Assembly: GCF_021390245.1 (NCBI RefSeq)
Contig: NZ_JAJUXH010000007.1
Span: 124,001 to 188,000, forward strand
Source of the DNA: Dyadobacter sp. CY323
GTDB taxonomy: Bacteria; Bacteroidota; Bacteroidia; Cytophagales; Spirosomataceae
Reading direction: 5' to 3'
DNA length: 64,000 nucleotides
The notes beneath the pieces were generated by a model. It worked only from the letters and a program-made list of their open reading frames with translations, searched no databases and was not told the DNA's origin. This document shows, one piece after another, positions 8,054 to 15,613 of this stretch. Position 1 is the first letter of the stretch, and each line of letters begins with the position of its first letter. A program made the position numbers and the translations under genes.

Positions 8054-9642
8054 TGGAGCCACAGCAAAGCCTACTCGAATTCATGGGGCAACAGTCGGAC
8101 AAGCTCTGGAGCCAGACAATCGCGCACATTGGCCTCACCTGTATTTCCTTGCTGATCGCCGTTATTGTGGGTATGCCGCTGGGAATCTGGATAGCCCGAA
8201 GAAAAAAAGCAACCTGGGTTGTGCTCGGGATTGCGGGCATTTTACAAACCATACCCAGCATAGCATTGCTCGGTTTTATGATCCCGTTACTCGGAATTGG
8301 CGCGCTGCCGGCGATTACCGCACTGTTTTTGTACGCATTACTTCCCATTATCCGAAATACTTACACTGGCATCACAGGCGTTGATCCGGCCATTACCGAA
8401 TCGGCTCGGGCAATGGGAATGACTACCAGGCAGATACTTTTCAGTGTTGAACTTCCGCTCGCATTGCCGGTGATTTTGGCCGGAATCCGTACGGCGACTG
8501 TGATTAATGTCGGCGTTGCCACCCTGGCAGCTTACATTGCAGCAGGTGGTTTGGGAGAATTCATTTTCGGCGGTATTGCGCTCAATAACAGCAACATGAT
8601 CCTGGCCGGAGCAATTCCAGCCGCATTACTCGCTATTCTATTCGATTTTTTGTTGTCCAGAATTCAGAAAACGAACCTGGAACGAATGCGTAAAGTGTCG
8701 GTGATCTTACCGGTTTTGTTGCTGGTACTCTCGTCTTTTTATATCATTCCAAATTCAGAAAACAAGCTGCTGGGCGGGTTTACACCCGAGTTTATGGGGC
8801 GCGAGGATGGTTATCTCGGCTTAAAATCAAAATACAAACTCCGTATTCCAACGGTTGTGATCAGCGATGCCGTCATGTACAAAGCTGCATTTGAAAAAAA
8901 GATCGACGTGATCAGCGGATATAGTACAGACGGGCGGCTCAAAGCATACGATCTGATGACACTGGATGACGATCAACATATTTTCCCTCCCTATTATGCA
9001 TCACCATTAGTCCGGACTGATGTTTTGATAAAATATCCTGAATTGCAGCCCGCACTGGAATTACTATCCGGGAAAATCAATGATTCGATCATGACGGATT
9101 TGAATTATCGGGTGGATTATCTGAAACAAACTCCTGAAAAAGTGGCGCATGACTTTCTGGTGCGCAATGGACTTTATAAAAAACCTAATATCGGGAATAA
9201 GGGAGTTATCCGGCTGGGTTCCAAGATATTCGCTGAACAATACATTTTGATCGAGATGTATAAAGAACTCATTGAGGGAAACACACAATTGAAAACCGTC
9301 TCAAAAACCGGTCTGGGCGGAACCAAGATCTGTTTTGATGCATTAACGAATAATGAAATCGACCTGTATCCCGAATACACCGGTACCGGTTTGCTGGTTA
9401 TTTTAAAACCAACTAAAACGGAGGTCGAAAATCTTAAAGGTAATCGCGATAAAGTCTTCGAATTTGTCAAAAAACAGTTCTCGAACCACTACCAGTTACA
9501 ATGGCTCAAACCGATTGGATTCAACAATGCATATGCCCTGATGATGCGAAAAAATCAGGCACAATCCTTGAATATAAAATCCATTACTGATTTAACAACC
9601 TATGCAGCTAACGGAAACCACCGCCCTAAAAGAGGCATATAA
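8053..9642 (+). CDS. Fused ABC permease and substrate-binding protein, OpuC/EgtU type, with halves of the binding domain in swapped order
   Basis: Residues 1-205 form a BPD-type permease with five or six membrane segments and the EAA-like loop TESARAMGMTTRQILFSVEL. Another membrane segment (about 214-232) leads to an external binding domain. In OpuCC-type proteins the order is N-lobe first (GSKxFTEQ, EYTGT, GFxNxYA, TISDL) and then the C-lobe (DGYxGLxxxY, STDGRxxAYDL, FPPYxxxP, LNYxVD). Here the C-lobe comes first (240-376) and the N-lobe second (384-520), joined by a short linker. Both halves look complete, so this reads as a circular permutation rather than a truncation. The last 41 bases overlap egtB in another frame. 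Fused permease-binding proteins are known for EgtU of Helicobacter and Streptococcus. Confidence 0.85.
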   Translation: MEPQQSLLEFMGQQSDKLWSQTIAHIGLTCISLLIAVIVGMPLGIWIARRKKATWVVLGIAGILQTIPSIALLGFMIPLLGIGALPAITALFLYALLPIIRNTYTGITGVDPAITESARAMGMTTRQILFSVELPLALPVILAGIRTATVINVGVATLAAYIAAGGLGEFIFGGIALNNSNMILAGAIPAALLAILFDFLLSRIQKTNLERMRKVSVILPVLLLVLSSFYIIPNSENKLLGGFTPEFMGREDGYLGLKSKYKLRIPTVVISDAVMYKAAFEKKIDVISGYSTDGRLKAYDLMTLDDDQHIFPPYYASPLVRTDVLIKYPELQPALELLSGKINDSIMTDLNYRVDYLKQTPEKVAHDFLVRNGLYKKPNIGNKGVIRLGSKIFAEQYILIEMYKELIEGNTQLKTVSKTGLGGTKICFDALTNNEIDLYPEYTGTGLLVILKPTKTEVENLKGNRDKVFEFVKKQFSNHYQLQWLKPIGFNNAYALMMRKNQAQSLNIKSITDLTTYAANGNHRPKRGI

Positions 9643-10768
9643 CAGTGTTAGAAAATATTCCGAGCAAATTTGTTCGCCTTTGGAGACGGAAGATTATGTT
9701 CCGCAACCTGTGCCATTTGTAAGTCCCCCAAAGTGGCACCTGGCGCATTCGACCTGGTTTTTTGAGACATTTTTGCTTAAAAAATACCTTGGCGGCTACC
9801 AGGAATACGATCCCGATTTCAACTATTTGTTCAATAGTTACTACAACAATGTAGGCGACAGGGTTCTGCGGACGGACAGGGGAAATGTTACACGCCCGAC
9901 CACCAAAGCTGTGTATGCTTACCGGCAACATGTGGATCGCTGCATGGAAGAACTTCTGGATCAGGATCTGGATGATCAAACACGGTCACTCGTAGAACTC
10001 GGGCTGCATCATGAACAGCAGCATCAGGAACTTCTGGTTACCGATATTAAATACATTCTCGGGCATAATCCATTATTTCCGGTTTACAAAGAAGGTCACC
10101 AGCTCGTGAATTCATTCAATGCAGAATCCGGCTTTATGCAAGTACCGGAGGGAATTTATGACATCGGTTTTATGGGCGATGGATTTTGTTTCGACAATGA
10201 ACTTGGCCGGCACAAGGTGTATCTCCATGATTTTGAAATCAGCAAATCTCTCGTTACCAACGAAGAGTACATCGATTTTATGGAAAGTGGCGGATACGAG
10301 GATTTCAATTTATGGCTTGATGAAGGTTGGTCTTGGGTGAATGAGAACAAAGTGAATGCACCGATGTACTGGCACAAGATCCATGGAGCATGGCATTATT
10401 ATACGCTCGGCGGTTTGCAGCAAGTTAATCCGAAGGCTATTCTCAGTCACGTTAATCTTTTTGAAGCTTCTGCATTCGCGCAATGGAAGGGAATGCGGCT
10501 GCCGACGGAATTTGAATGGGAAGTTGCTTCTGTAAATCTGGATTGGGGGCAGCGCTGGGAATGGACGAACAGCGCCTACCTGCCTTATCCGGGATTTACC
10601 AAAGCCGCTGGCGCCGTGGGCGAGTATAATGGGAAATTTATGATCAATCAAATGGTGTTGCGAGGAGCTTCGGTGGCCACGTCCCCGGAACATAGCAGAA
10701 AAACGTACCGCAATTTTTTTCACGCCAATGAACGTTGGCAATTCACCGGCATCAGGCTGGTTAAGTAA
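9602..10768 (+). CDS. egtB: Ergothioneine biosynthesis sulfoxide synthase EgtB
   Basis: EgtB is a non-heme iron enzyme that joins hercynine to a thiol (gamma-glutamylcysteine or cysteine) with oxygen, giving the sulfoxide precursor of ergothioneine. The N-terminal DinB-like domain contains PPKWHLAHSTWFFE (H46, H49) and LGLHHEQQHQELL (H137, H141, E143), which supply the three-histidine iron site. The C-terminal FGE-sulfatase domain runs from about 180 to 388, with EGIYDIGF, EISKSLVTNEEY, MRLPTEFEWE and the final YRNFFHANERWQFTGIRLV. At 388 residues it is a normal short EgtB. Whether it uses cysteine or gamma-Glu-Cys is not readable from motifs alone. Its start lies inside the permease gene. 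Confidence 0.95.
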   Translation: MQLTETTALKEAYNSVRKYSEQICSPLETEDYVPQPVPFVSPPKWHLAHSTWFFETFLLKKYLGGYQEYDPDFNYLFNSYYNNVGDRVLRTDRGNVTRPTTKAVYAYRQHVDRCMEELLDQDLDDQTRSLVELGLHHEQQHQELLVTDIKYILGHNPLFPVYKEGHQLVNSFNAESGFMQVPEGIYDIGFMGDGFCFDNELGRHKVYLHDFEISKSLVTNEEYIDFMESGGYEDFNLWLDEGWSWVNENKVNAPMYWHKIHGAWHYYTLGGLQQVNPKAILSHVNLFEASAFAQWKGMRLPTEFEWEVASVNLDWGQRWEWTNSAYLPYPGFTKAAGAVGEYNGKFMINQMVLRGASVATSPEHSRKTYRNFFHANERWQFTGIRLVK

Positions 10769-10784
10769 TTGATTTTAATTCAAT

Positions 10785-11726
10785 ATGTCGGACAATACAT
10801 TTGCAAAAGATATACACAAAGGGTTAACTGCACCGCTAAAACATATTTCCTCCAAATATTTTTACGATGATATTGGCAGCGGGATATTTCAGGATATCAT
10901 GAAAATGCCTGAATACTACCCTACTCCGTGCGAATTTGAAATCCTTTCGTTGCAGGGAGATCAGATCATCAATAAGCTGGACTTCGAGAAACCGTTCAAT
11001 ATCGTGGAATTTGGGGCAGGCGACGGGACTAAAACCCGGCAATTGCTCAAAAAGCTGACCGAACGAAACATTGATTTCACATACGTTCCCATCGATATTT
11101 CAAAAAAGGCGATCGGCGAGTTGAAAGCTGGCATGTATCAGCAACTCCCCGGTTTGAAAATAGAACCCATGATCGGCAATTACTTTTCGATGATGGAAGA
11201 ATTATCGCATTCCGCGATTCCTGCATTATATCTGTTTTTGGGTGGAAACATTGGAAACTACGAAAAACCAGAAGTTGATAACCTGCTTGGAGATTTTAAA
11301 AAAAGCATGCGGCCTGGTGATCAGTTACTTATCGGATTTGATTTACAGAAAAATCCGGCGACCATCCGCTGTGCATACGACGATCCAAAAGGGATCACCA
11401 AAGCATTCAACATCAACCTCCTCCACCGGATCAACCGCGAGCTTGGCGGAAATTTCAACACCAGCCAGTTTGATTTTTATTCGCATTATAATCCATTAAA
11501 TGGCGAAGTACGGAGTTATCTGGTGAGTCTGGTACCTCAAAAGGTGCATATTGCACAAATGGACAGATGTTACGATTTTGAGCGAAATGAATTGATCTGG
11601 ACGGAGCTTTCTAAGAAATACACGATTAACGAAATAAATCAGGCTGCGGAAACAAATGGCTTCCGGGTGATCGGGCACTTTCTCGACTGTAAACATTATT
11701 TTACGGATAGTTTGTGGCAAATCTGA
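10785..11726 (+). CDS. egtD: L-histidine N-alpha-methyltransferase EgtD
   Basis: EgtD trimethylates histidine with SAM to give hercynine, the first step of ergothioneine synthesis. The family N-terminal signature KYFYDDIGSGIFQDI and MPEYYPTPCE, the SAM-binding EFGAGDGTKTR (75-85), VPIDISKKAI, LFLGGNIGN and the C-terminal YLVS segment are present. At 313 residues it has normal length. It starts 16 bases after egtB, so the two are almost certainly co-transcribed. No egtE-like PLP lyase and no egtA or egtC are in the window, so the last C-S cleavage must come from elsewhere or from a non-dedicated enzyme. Confidence 0.96.
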   Translation: MSDNTFAKDIHKGLTAPLKHISSKYFYDDIGSGIFQDIMKMPEYYPTPCEFEILSLQGDQIINKLDFEKPFNIVEFGAGDGTKTRQLLKKLTERNIDFTYVPIDISKKAIGELKAGMYQQLPGLKIEPMIGNYFSMMEELSHSAIPALYLFLGGNIGNYEKPEVDNLLGDFKKSMRPGDQLLIGFDLQKNPATIRCAYDDPKGITKAFNINLLHRINRELGGNFNTSQFDFYSHYNPLNGEVRSYLVSLVPQKVHIAQMDRCYDFERNELIWTELSKKYTINEINQAAETNGFRVIGHFLDCKHYFTDSLWQI

Positions 11727-11754
11727 CCCTGAAAAAAAATAATGGTTTCTGAAA

Positions 11755-11776
11755 ATACTGCTGACATACTGCTGTC
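11755..11776 (+). repeat. Tandem 11-bp direct repeat in front of the DinB-fold gene
   Basis: ATACTGCTGAC (11755-11765) is followed immediately by ATACTGCTGTC (11766-11776): 10 of 11 bases are identical. A weak -7-like TAGTTTG begins at 11790, 13 bases further on, so the repeat would cover the -20 to -40 region. This geometry suits an AraC-like or ECF-associated activator that binds direct repeats, which is inference. Confidence 0.45.
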
Positions 11777-11830
11777 ATTCGATGGTATTTAGTTTGTGAT
11801 GTAATCAAACTCAAACAAAAAATCATTGAC

Positions 11831-12343
11831 ATGGAAACGAACAGCATTCAGACAAAACCAGAAACCGTCGCCGTTATCACTCCCGAAATATTACTTGAAC
11901 ACTGGCAGGGACATCGTGCTCTTACACGCAGGGTTATTGAGGCATTTCCTGAAGATCGGTTTTATGATTTTTCGATTGGCGGCATGCGCACTTTCGCCCA
12001 GCTTGCGATGGAGATAATCGGCATTTCAGCGCCTGGAATCAGGGGCATAGCATTTGGAGACTGGACTTTCACCGAACCTACTCTGGACCATTCAACCCCC
12101 GCGCCGGCAACAAAGGCGGAAGTATTGCAACTATGGGACGTGGTTACCGATTACATCAACCTCCTGTGGCCACAAATCCAGCCACAAAGATTCCACGAAA
12201 AAGAGGCGGCGTTTGGAATGTACGAAAATACGATCTACAATACGATCCTATATATGATTGACAATGAGATACATCACCGCGCACAAGGATATGTGTATCT
12301 GAGAGCGCTGGGAGTCGAACCGCCCGCATTTTGGGACCGTTAG
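11831..12343 (+). CDS. DinB/YfiT-family putative metal-dependent protein
   Basis: This 170-residue protein is predicted to be a four-helix DinB-like bundle. The first helix carries LLEHWQGHRALTRRVIEAFP and the last carries DNEIHHRAQGYVYLRALGV, the family's usual metal-histidine helix followed by PPAFWDR. DinB-fold proteins include thiol transferases that use bacillithiol or mycothiol, and the EgtB N-domain has the same fold, so a thiol-linked job is possible given egtBD just upstream. It probably has its own promoter, as it lies 104 bases after egtD behind a direct repeat. Confidence 0.82.
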   Translation: METNSIQTKPETVAVITPEILLEHWQGHRALTRRVIEAFPEDRFYDFSIGGMRTFAQLAMEIIGISAPGIRGIAFGDWTFTEPTLDHSTPAPATKAEVLQLWDVVTDYINLLWPQIQPQRFHEKEAAFGMYENTIYNTILYMIDNEIHHRAQGYVYLRALGVEPPAFWDR

Positions 12344-12364
12344 CATTTATTAGCCTTTAATCTG

Positions 12365-12426
12365 AGTTCCGGATGGGAAAGACCTGTGGCACGATGCAAG
12401 AGCCACCGGATTTTTGATCCGGAACT
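12365..12426 (+). ncRNA. Structured leader or 3' RNA element with alternative hairpins
   Basis: AGTTCCGGAT (12365-12374) and ATCCGGAACT (12417-12426) form a perfect 10-bp outer stem. Inside it GTGGC (12386-12390) pairs with GCCAC (12402-12406). A second CCGGAT copy (12406-12411) could instead pair with ATCCGG (12417-12422) as a tight hairpin with a 5-nt loop, which excludes both the outer stem and the base of the inner stem. The element lies 22 bases after the DinB-fold gene and 70 bases before the Q/N/T-rich gene. It may be a terminator-antiterminator switch or a simple processed 3' end. It does not match any riboswitch class I can recall. Confidence 0.4.
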
Positions 12427-12495
12427 ACTTTTATAATGCAATTTCTTTGTGGAATAATTTTAGTAAGTACCTTCGTGTAAACAAATCACACTTTA

Positions 12496-13143
12496 ATGAG
12501 ACGCACCTATCTGATCCGCATCGCAGCTGTTACTCTTTTTCTATTTGCTGGAAATGTTTATGCGCAAACCCGCAGGCCAGCTCCTACCGGACAAGTACCA
12601 AAATCTTACTCAGGCCAACCAGGAAGTTCGTATTCTGAATTTAAGCCAAAACCAACCGGCCAGATTGCACCTGCCGAAGGAACGATTCCTCAGCAAACTA
12701 CAAATCAGGCAGCTTCACAGCTGTCCGGTAACGCCCAGTCTGGCGGTGTGCTGCAACAAGGTCAGGTTCCGAAAGTGAATTCAAACCAGGATGCCAGGAC
12801 ATTCCCTGAACGGTATAATCCAAATCCGGTAACTCAGTCAGAAACCACGATCACGACTCAGGAAACTCAGACTTTGCCTGGACAAAATCAGTCCACGACT
12901 GCTGGTCAGGTGATTCAAACCGATGTAACAACGCCCACCGAGCAGGGAAATACAAATTCAACGACCACGCAAACGCCCCAGGCCGGGAATCAGCAACAGG
13001 TGAATCAACAACAGACCCCTAACTCCCGGACTGCCAATCAAAGCCAGACGAATGCGCAGCAACGCACTGTTACACAACCCCGGGCCGCCACGACTGCACC
13101 CGCGGTACCTGCTTCTCCACAGCGACTACAGCCTAACTATTAA
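12496..13143 (+). CDS. Secreted Q/N/T/P-rich low-complexity protein
   Basis: The 215-residue protein starts with a clear signal peptide (about 1-24, MRRTYLIRIAAVTLFLFAGN then VYAQ). The rest is almost entirely Gln, Thr, Asn, Pro, Ser and Ala with few hydrophobics, and contains loosely repeated units such as PTGQ and TTxxTQxxQ. It should be intrinsically disordered and exported to the periplasm or cell surface. No family was recognised. Codon use and frame are sustained with no competing frame, so it is probably a real gene. Possible roles are a matrix or surface filler or an assembly-prone polypeptide, all speculative. Confidence 0.7.
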   Translation: MRRTYLIRIAAVTLFLFAGNVYAQTRRPAPTGQVPKSYSGQPGSSYSEFKPKPTGQIAPAEGTIPQQTTNQAASQLSGNAQSGGVLQQGQVPKVNSNQDARTFPERYNPNPVTQSETTITTQETQTLPGQNQSTTAGQVIQTDVTTPTEQGNTNSTTTQTPQAGNQQQVNQQQTPNSRTANQSQTNAQQRTVTQPRAATTAPAVPASPQRLQPNY

Positions 13144-13146
13144 CCG

Positions 13147-13167
13147 AGGGTGGCACAATCCCACCCT
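13147..13167 (+). terminator. Hairpin after the Q/N/T-rich gene
   Basis: AGGGTGG (13147-13153) pairs with CCACCCT (13161-13167) over a 7-nt loop, starting 4 bases past the stop codon. The following tract (TCATTTGT) is only moderately T-rich, so termination may be partial. Confidence 0.5.
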
Positions 13168-13189
13168 TCATTTGTCGCATACTGCCAGC

Positions 13190-13218
13190 TTGTTGACGAA
13201 AGGTTTGCAGTAATTTTG
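13190..13218 (+). promoter_or_regulatory. Candidate promoter of the MFS gene
   Basis: TTG (13190-13192), an 18-base spacer and TAATTTTG (13211-13218) match the Bacteroidota -33/-7 pattern (TTG, N17-23, TAnnTTTG). Transcription would begin near 13225, after the alternative TTG start at 13221. This supports ATG 13269 as the real start of the downstream gene. Confidence 0.55.
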
Positions 13219-13268
13219 TATTGTCGGAAGGAAATATATTCTTCTGCAAAACTTGTTACCGTCAGATC

Positions 13269-14603
13269 ATGAAAACGTTTTATGCCGTTCTGGCAAATTC
13301 ACTTGCAGCAGCATTAACCAACACGTTTGTCTGGTTTGCGGTGACTTTCTGGGTGTATTTGGAAACCAAATCGGTCATTGCCACTTCCGTAATGGCCGGT
13401 GTCTACTTGGGAACGGTCGCATTGTCGGGTTTCTTTTTGGGATCCATTGTAGATCGGTACAAAAAAAAGACCTCGATGATGATTTCCGGGGTATTAACAC
13501 TGCTTTTTTACACCGCCGCATTGTTGATCCTCATTGTCACGCCGGATGAAGTTTTCAAACGCGACGACAGCATTAGTCTCTGGGCATTCATCGTCCTGGC
13601 GCTTTTCGGAGCGATCACAGGCAACATCCGTACAATCGCATTGTCGACTGTGGTGACGATTCTCGTTCCTGAGGAAACCCGCGACAAAGCAAACGGGATG
13701 GTAGGAACGGCCAATGGTGTCTCGTTTTTAGTTGCCTCGATTTTCAGCGGTCTGGTCATCGGATTCATGGGAATTCTCTGGATGATGGCGCTCGCGCTGG
13801 GCTGCACGATTATTGTGCTGCTGCATTTAATGACCATTACGATTCCAGAAAAAGGCATTGTGCATACCGAGTCGCATTACGAAAGCATTGACATTCGCGG
13901 GACGATCAAGGTAGTCGGGCTCGTTCCCGGGCTTTTCGGTCTCATTTTCTTCAACACATTTAACAACTTTCTGGGCGGCGTTTTTATGTCGCTGATGGAT
14001 GCATACGGTTTATCGATGGTATCGGTACAGGTCTGGGGGATCTTGTGGGGCGTTTTAAGTCTCGGATTCATCATTGGCGGGCTGGTTGTAGCTAAAAAAG
14101 GGTTGGGCAAAAAGCCTTTGAAAACCCTTTTCGTGTGCAACATCATTATGTGGATAATCACGATCCTCTTCCCGATTCAAGCCTCGATTGAGTTACTGGC
14201 GGTCGGAATGTTTGCTTACCTCTGTCTGATACCTGTTGTGGAAGCAACGGAGCAAACGATTTTACAAAAGGTTATTCCGCATGAAAGACAAGGAAGGGTT
14301 TTTGGTTTTGCCCAGAGTATCGAGCAGGCAGCGTCGCCCATAACTGCATTTATGATCGGGCCAATTGCCAAGTTTATGTTTATTCCGTTTATGACTACCG
14401 GCGCCGGCGCAAGTTGGATCGGTTCGTGGTTTGGAACGGGGACCGCTCGCGGGCTGGCTCTTTTGTTTATCGCAACCGGATTTATCGGATTACTGATCAC
14501 CCTTCTTGCCATGCAATCGGATGCGTATCAAAAGCTCTCAAAGGTCTATAAAAAGCCTGAACCAGAAATGGATGCGGGCGCTTTGCCTGCTTCCGGCTTC
14601 TGA
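13269..14603 (+). CDS. Major facilitator superfamily transporter (MFS_3 / macrolide-efflux-like)
   Basis: The 444-residue protein has about twelve membrane segments. The first helices run from MKTFYAVLANSLAAALTNTF, and the family A-motif is seen as GFFLGSIVDRYKKK between the second and third segments. A conserved MFS_3 region (PEETRDKANGMVGTANGVSF) and the matching HERQGRVFGFAQSIEQAASP are present in the two halves. This group includes Mef-like drug exporters, but the substrate here is unknown. The start is set at ATG 13269; an upstream in-frame TTG lies before the predicted transcription start. The protein carries a charged, cytosolic tail of about 30 residues. Confidence 0.88.
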   Translation: MKTFYAVLANSLAAALTNTFVWFAVTFWVYLETKSVIATSVMAGVYLGTVALSGFFLGSIVDRYKKKTSMMISGVLTLLFYTAALLILIVTPDEVFKRDDSISLWAFIVLALFGAITGNIRTIALSTVVTILVPEETRDKANGMVGTANGVSFLVASIFSGLVIGFMGILWMMALALGCTIIVLLHLMTITIPEKGIVHTESHYESIDIRGTIKVVGLVPGLFGLIFFNTFNNFLGGVFMSLMDAYGLSMVSVQVWGILWGVLSLGFIIGGLVVAKKGLGKKPLKTLFVCNIIMWIITILFPIQASIELLAVGMFAYLCLIPVVEATEQTILQKVIPHERQGRVFGFAQSIEQAASPITAFMIGPIAKFMFIPFMTTGAGASWIGSWFGTGTARGLALLFIATGFIGLLITLLAMQSDAYQKLSKVYKKPEPEMDAGALPASGF

Positions 14604-14642
14604 TTTGAATTATACTTTATCAACAACTAAACAATCAAAATC

Positions 14643-15023
14643 ATGTTTAAAGACTCACATGCATTCAGCGGATTTTCAGTAAACAATCTGCAAAAAGCGC
14701 GAGAATTCTATGGTGACATTCTCGGACTCGAAGTAACTGAGGAAATGGAGGATATGGTGCTGGGACTGCATTTAGCAGGCGGGCATACGGTGATGATTTA
14801 TGAAAAACCAAATCACGAACCGGCGACGTTTACAATTCTTAATTTTGAGGTTTCTGATATCGAAAAGGCAGTTAGCGACCTAAAAGCCATAGGTGTAGAA
14901 TTTGAAAGCTATGATTTGCCCGGACTGAAAACCGACGAAGACAATATCTCAAGAGGCGAGGGACCGACCATTGCCTGGTTCACCGATCCGGCTGGCAATA
15001 TCCTGTCGGTTATTCAAAAATAG
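14643..15023 (+). CDS. VOC (glyoxalase/bleomycin-resistance fold) family protein
   Basis: The protein is 126 residues with paired beta-alpha-beta-beta-beta units: [20 protein letters not shown] then ILGLEVTEE, and the second half ending [17 protein letters not shown]. That closing motif, with its E/D-rich strand, is typical of VOC metalloenzymes and binding proteins. Substrate cannot be inferred. It lies 39 bases behind the MFS gene and is likely co-transcribed. Confidence 0.88.
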   Translation: MFKDSHAFSGFSVNNLQKAREFYGDILGLEVTEEMEDMVLGLHLAGGHTVMIYEKPNHEPATFTILNFEVSDIEKAVSDLKAIGVEFESYDLPGLKTDEDNISRGEGPTIAWFTDPAGNILSVIQK

Positions 15024-15053
15024 TGTCGCTTTTCTCACCTAAACCATTAACAG

Positions 15054-15116
15054 ATGGAAAATCCAAACAGTAATAAAATGGCTGCAATCGTTGCACTATA
15101 CGGTATTGCTGCATGA
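15054..15116 (+). CDS. 20-codon upstream ORF coupled to yjbQ
   Basis: ATG 15054 opens a 20-codon frame (MENPNSNKMAAIVALYGIAA) whose TGA at 15114-15116 overlaps the yjbQ ATG at 15113 in an ATGA arrangement. The overlap resembles genuine translational coupling. The peptide could be a leader, a microprotein or the relic of a longer gene. No homolog was recognised. Confidence 0.3.
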   Translation: MENPNSNKMAAIVALYGIAA

Positions 15117-15535
15117 AAATGTATCAGCAAACCATTCCATTACGTGAGAAACGCAGAGGATTTCATTTAATAACCAATGAGATCCTCCGCGCATTCCCGC
15201 AAATCTCAGAGATCAGAACGGGTATGTGCCAGGTTTTTATCCAGCATACATCGGCTTCACTCACGATCAATGAAAACGCCGATCCAACCGTCCGGAAGGA
15301 TTTTGAAATGTATTTCAATAAATCCGTGCCGGAAAACGATCCCGATTATGAGCATGATTACGAAGGTTCCGATGACATGCCCGCGCATTTGAAAGCTGCG
15401 TTACTCGGAAGTTCCGTACTGTTTCCGATATCAAATGGCAGACCTGCATTTGGCACCTGGCAAGGCATTTACCTTTGTGAGCATCGTGATCACGGAGGTT
15501 CGAGAAGTCTGGTAATTACCGCGTGGGGCGATTGA
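15113..15535 (+). CDS. yjbQ: YjbQ / UPF0047 family (secondary thiamine-phosphate synthase type)
   Basis: This 140-residue protein carries the signatures of UPF0047: GMCQVFIQHTSASLTINENA near residues 38-57, DDMPAHLKAALLGSS, and GTWQGIYLCEHRD, whose histidines form the proposed active site. E. coli YjbQ has weak thiamine-phosphate synthase activity, though its physiological role is uncertain. The second in-frame ATG (15119) is also a possible start. It stands alone on the plus strand between VOC and an unknown gene. Confidence 0.93.
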   Translation: MKMYQQTIPLREKRRGFHLITNEILRAFPQISEIRTGMCQVFIQHTSASLTINENADPTVRKDFEMYFNKSVPENDPDYEHDYEGSDDMPAHLKAALLGSSVLFPISNGRPAFGTWQGIYLCEHRDHGGSRSLVITAWGD

Positions 15536-15613
15536 GCTGCCGGAAAATAACCCGGATTTTGTGCCCGGTTTTAATCGCTTTTATTCGCCTTTCTTCAACT
15601 AAAAAAGGCGATC

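Noticed and set aside
8053-9642. First impression that the permease-binding gene is truncated at its 3' end by egtB
   Set aside because: All binding-domain motifs are present, only in swapped order. Total domain length (about 280 residues) is normal.
12365-12426. Known riboswitch classes (SAM-II, preQ1, fluoride, guanidine)
   Set aside because: Consensus bases I remember for these do not fit the loops, so I left the element unnamed.
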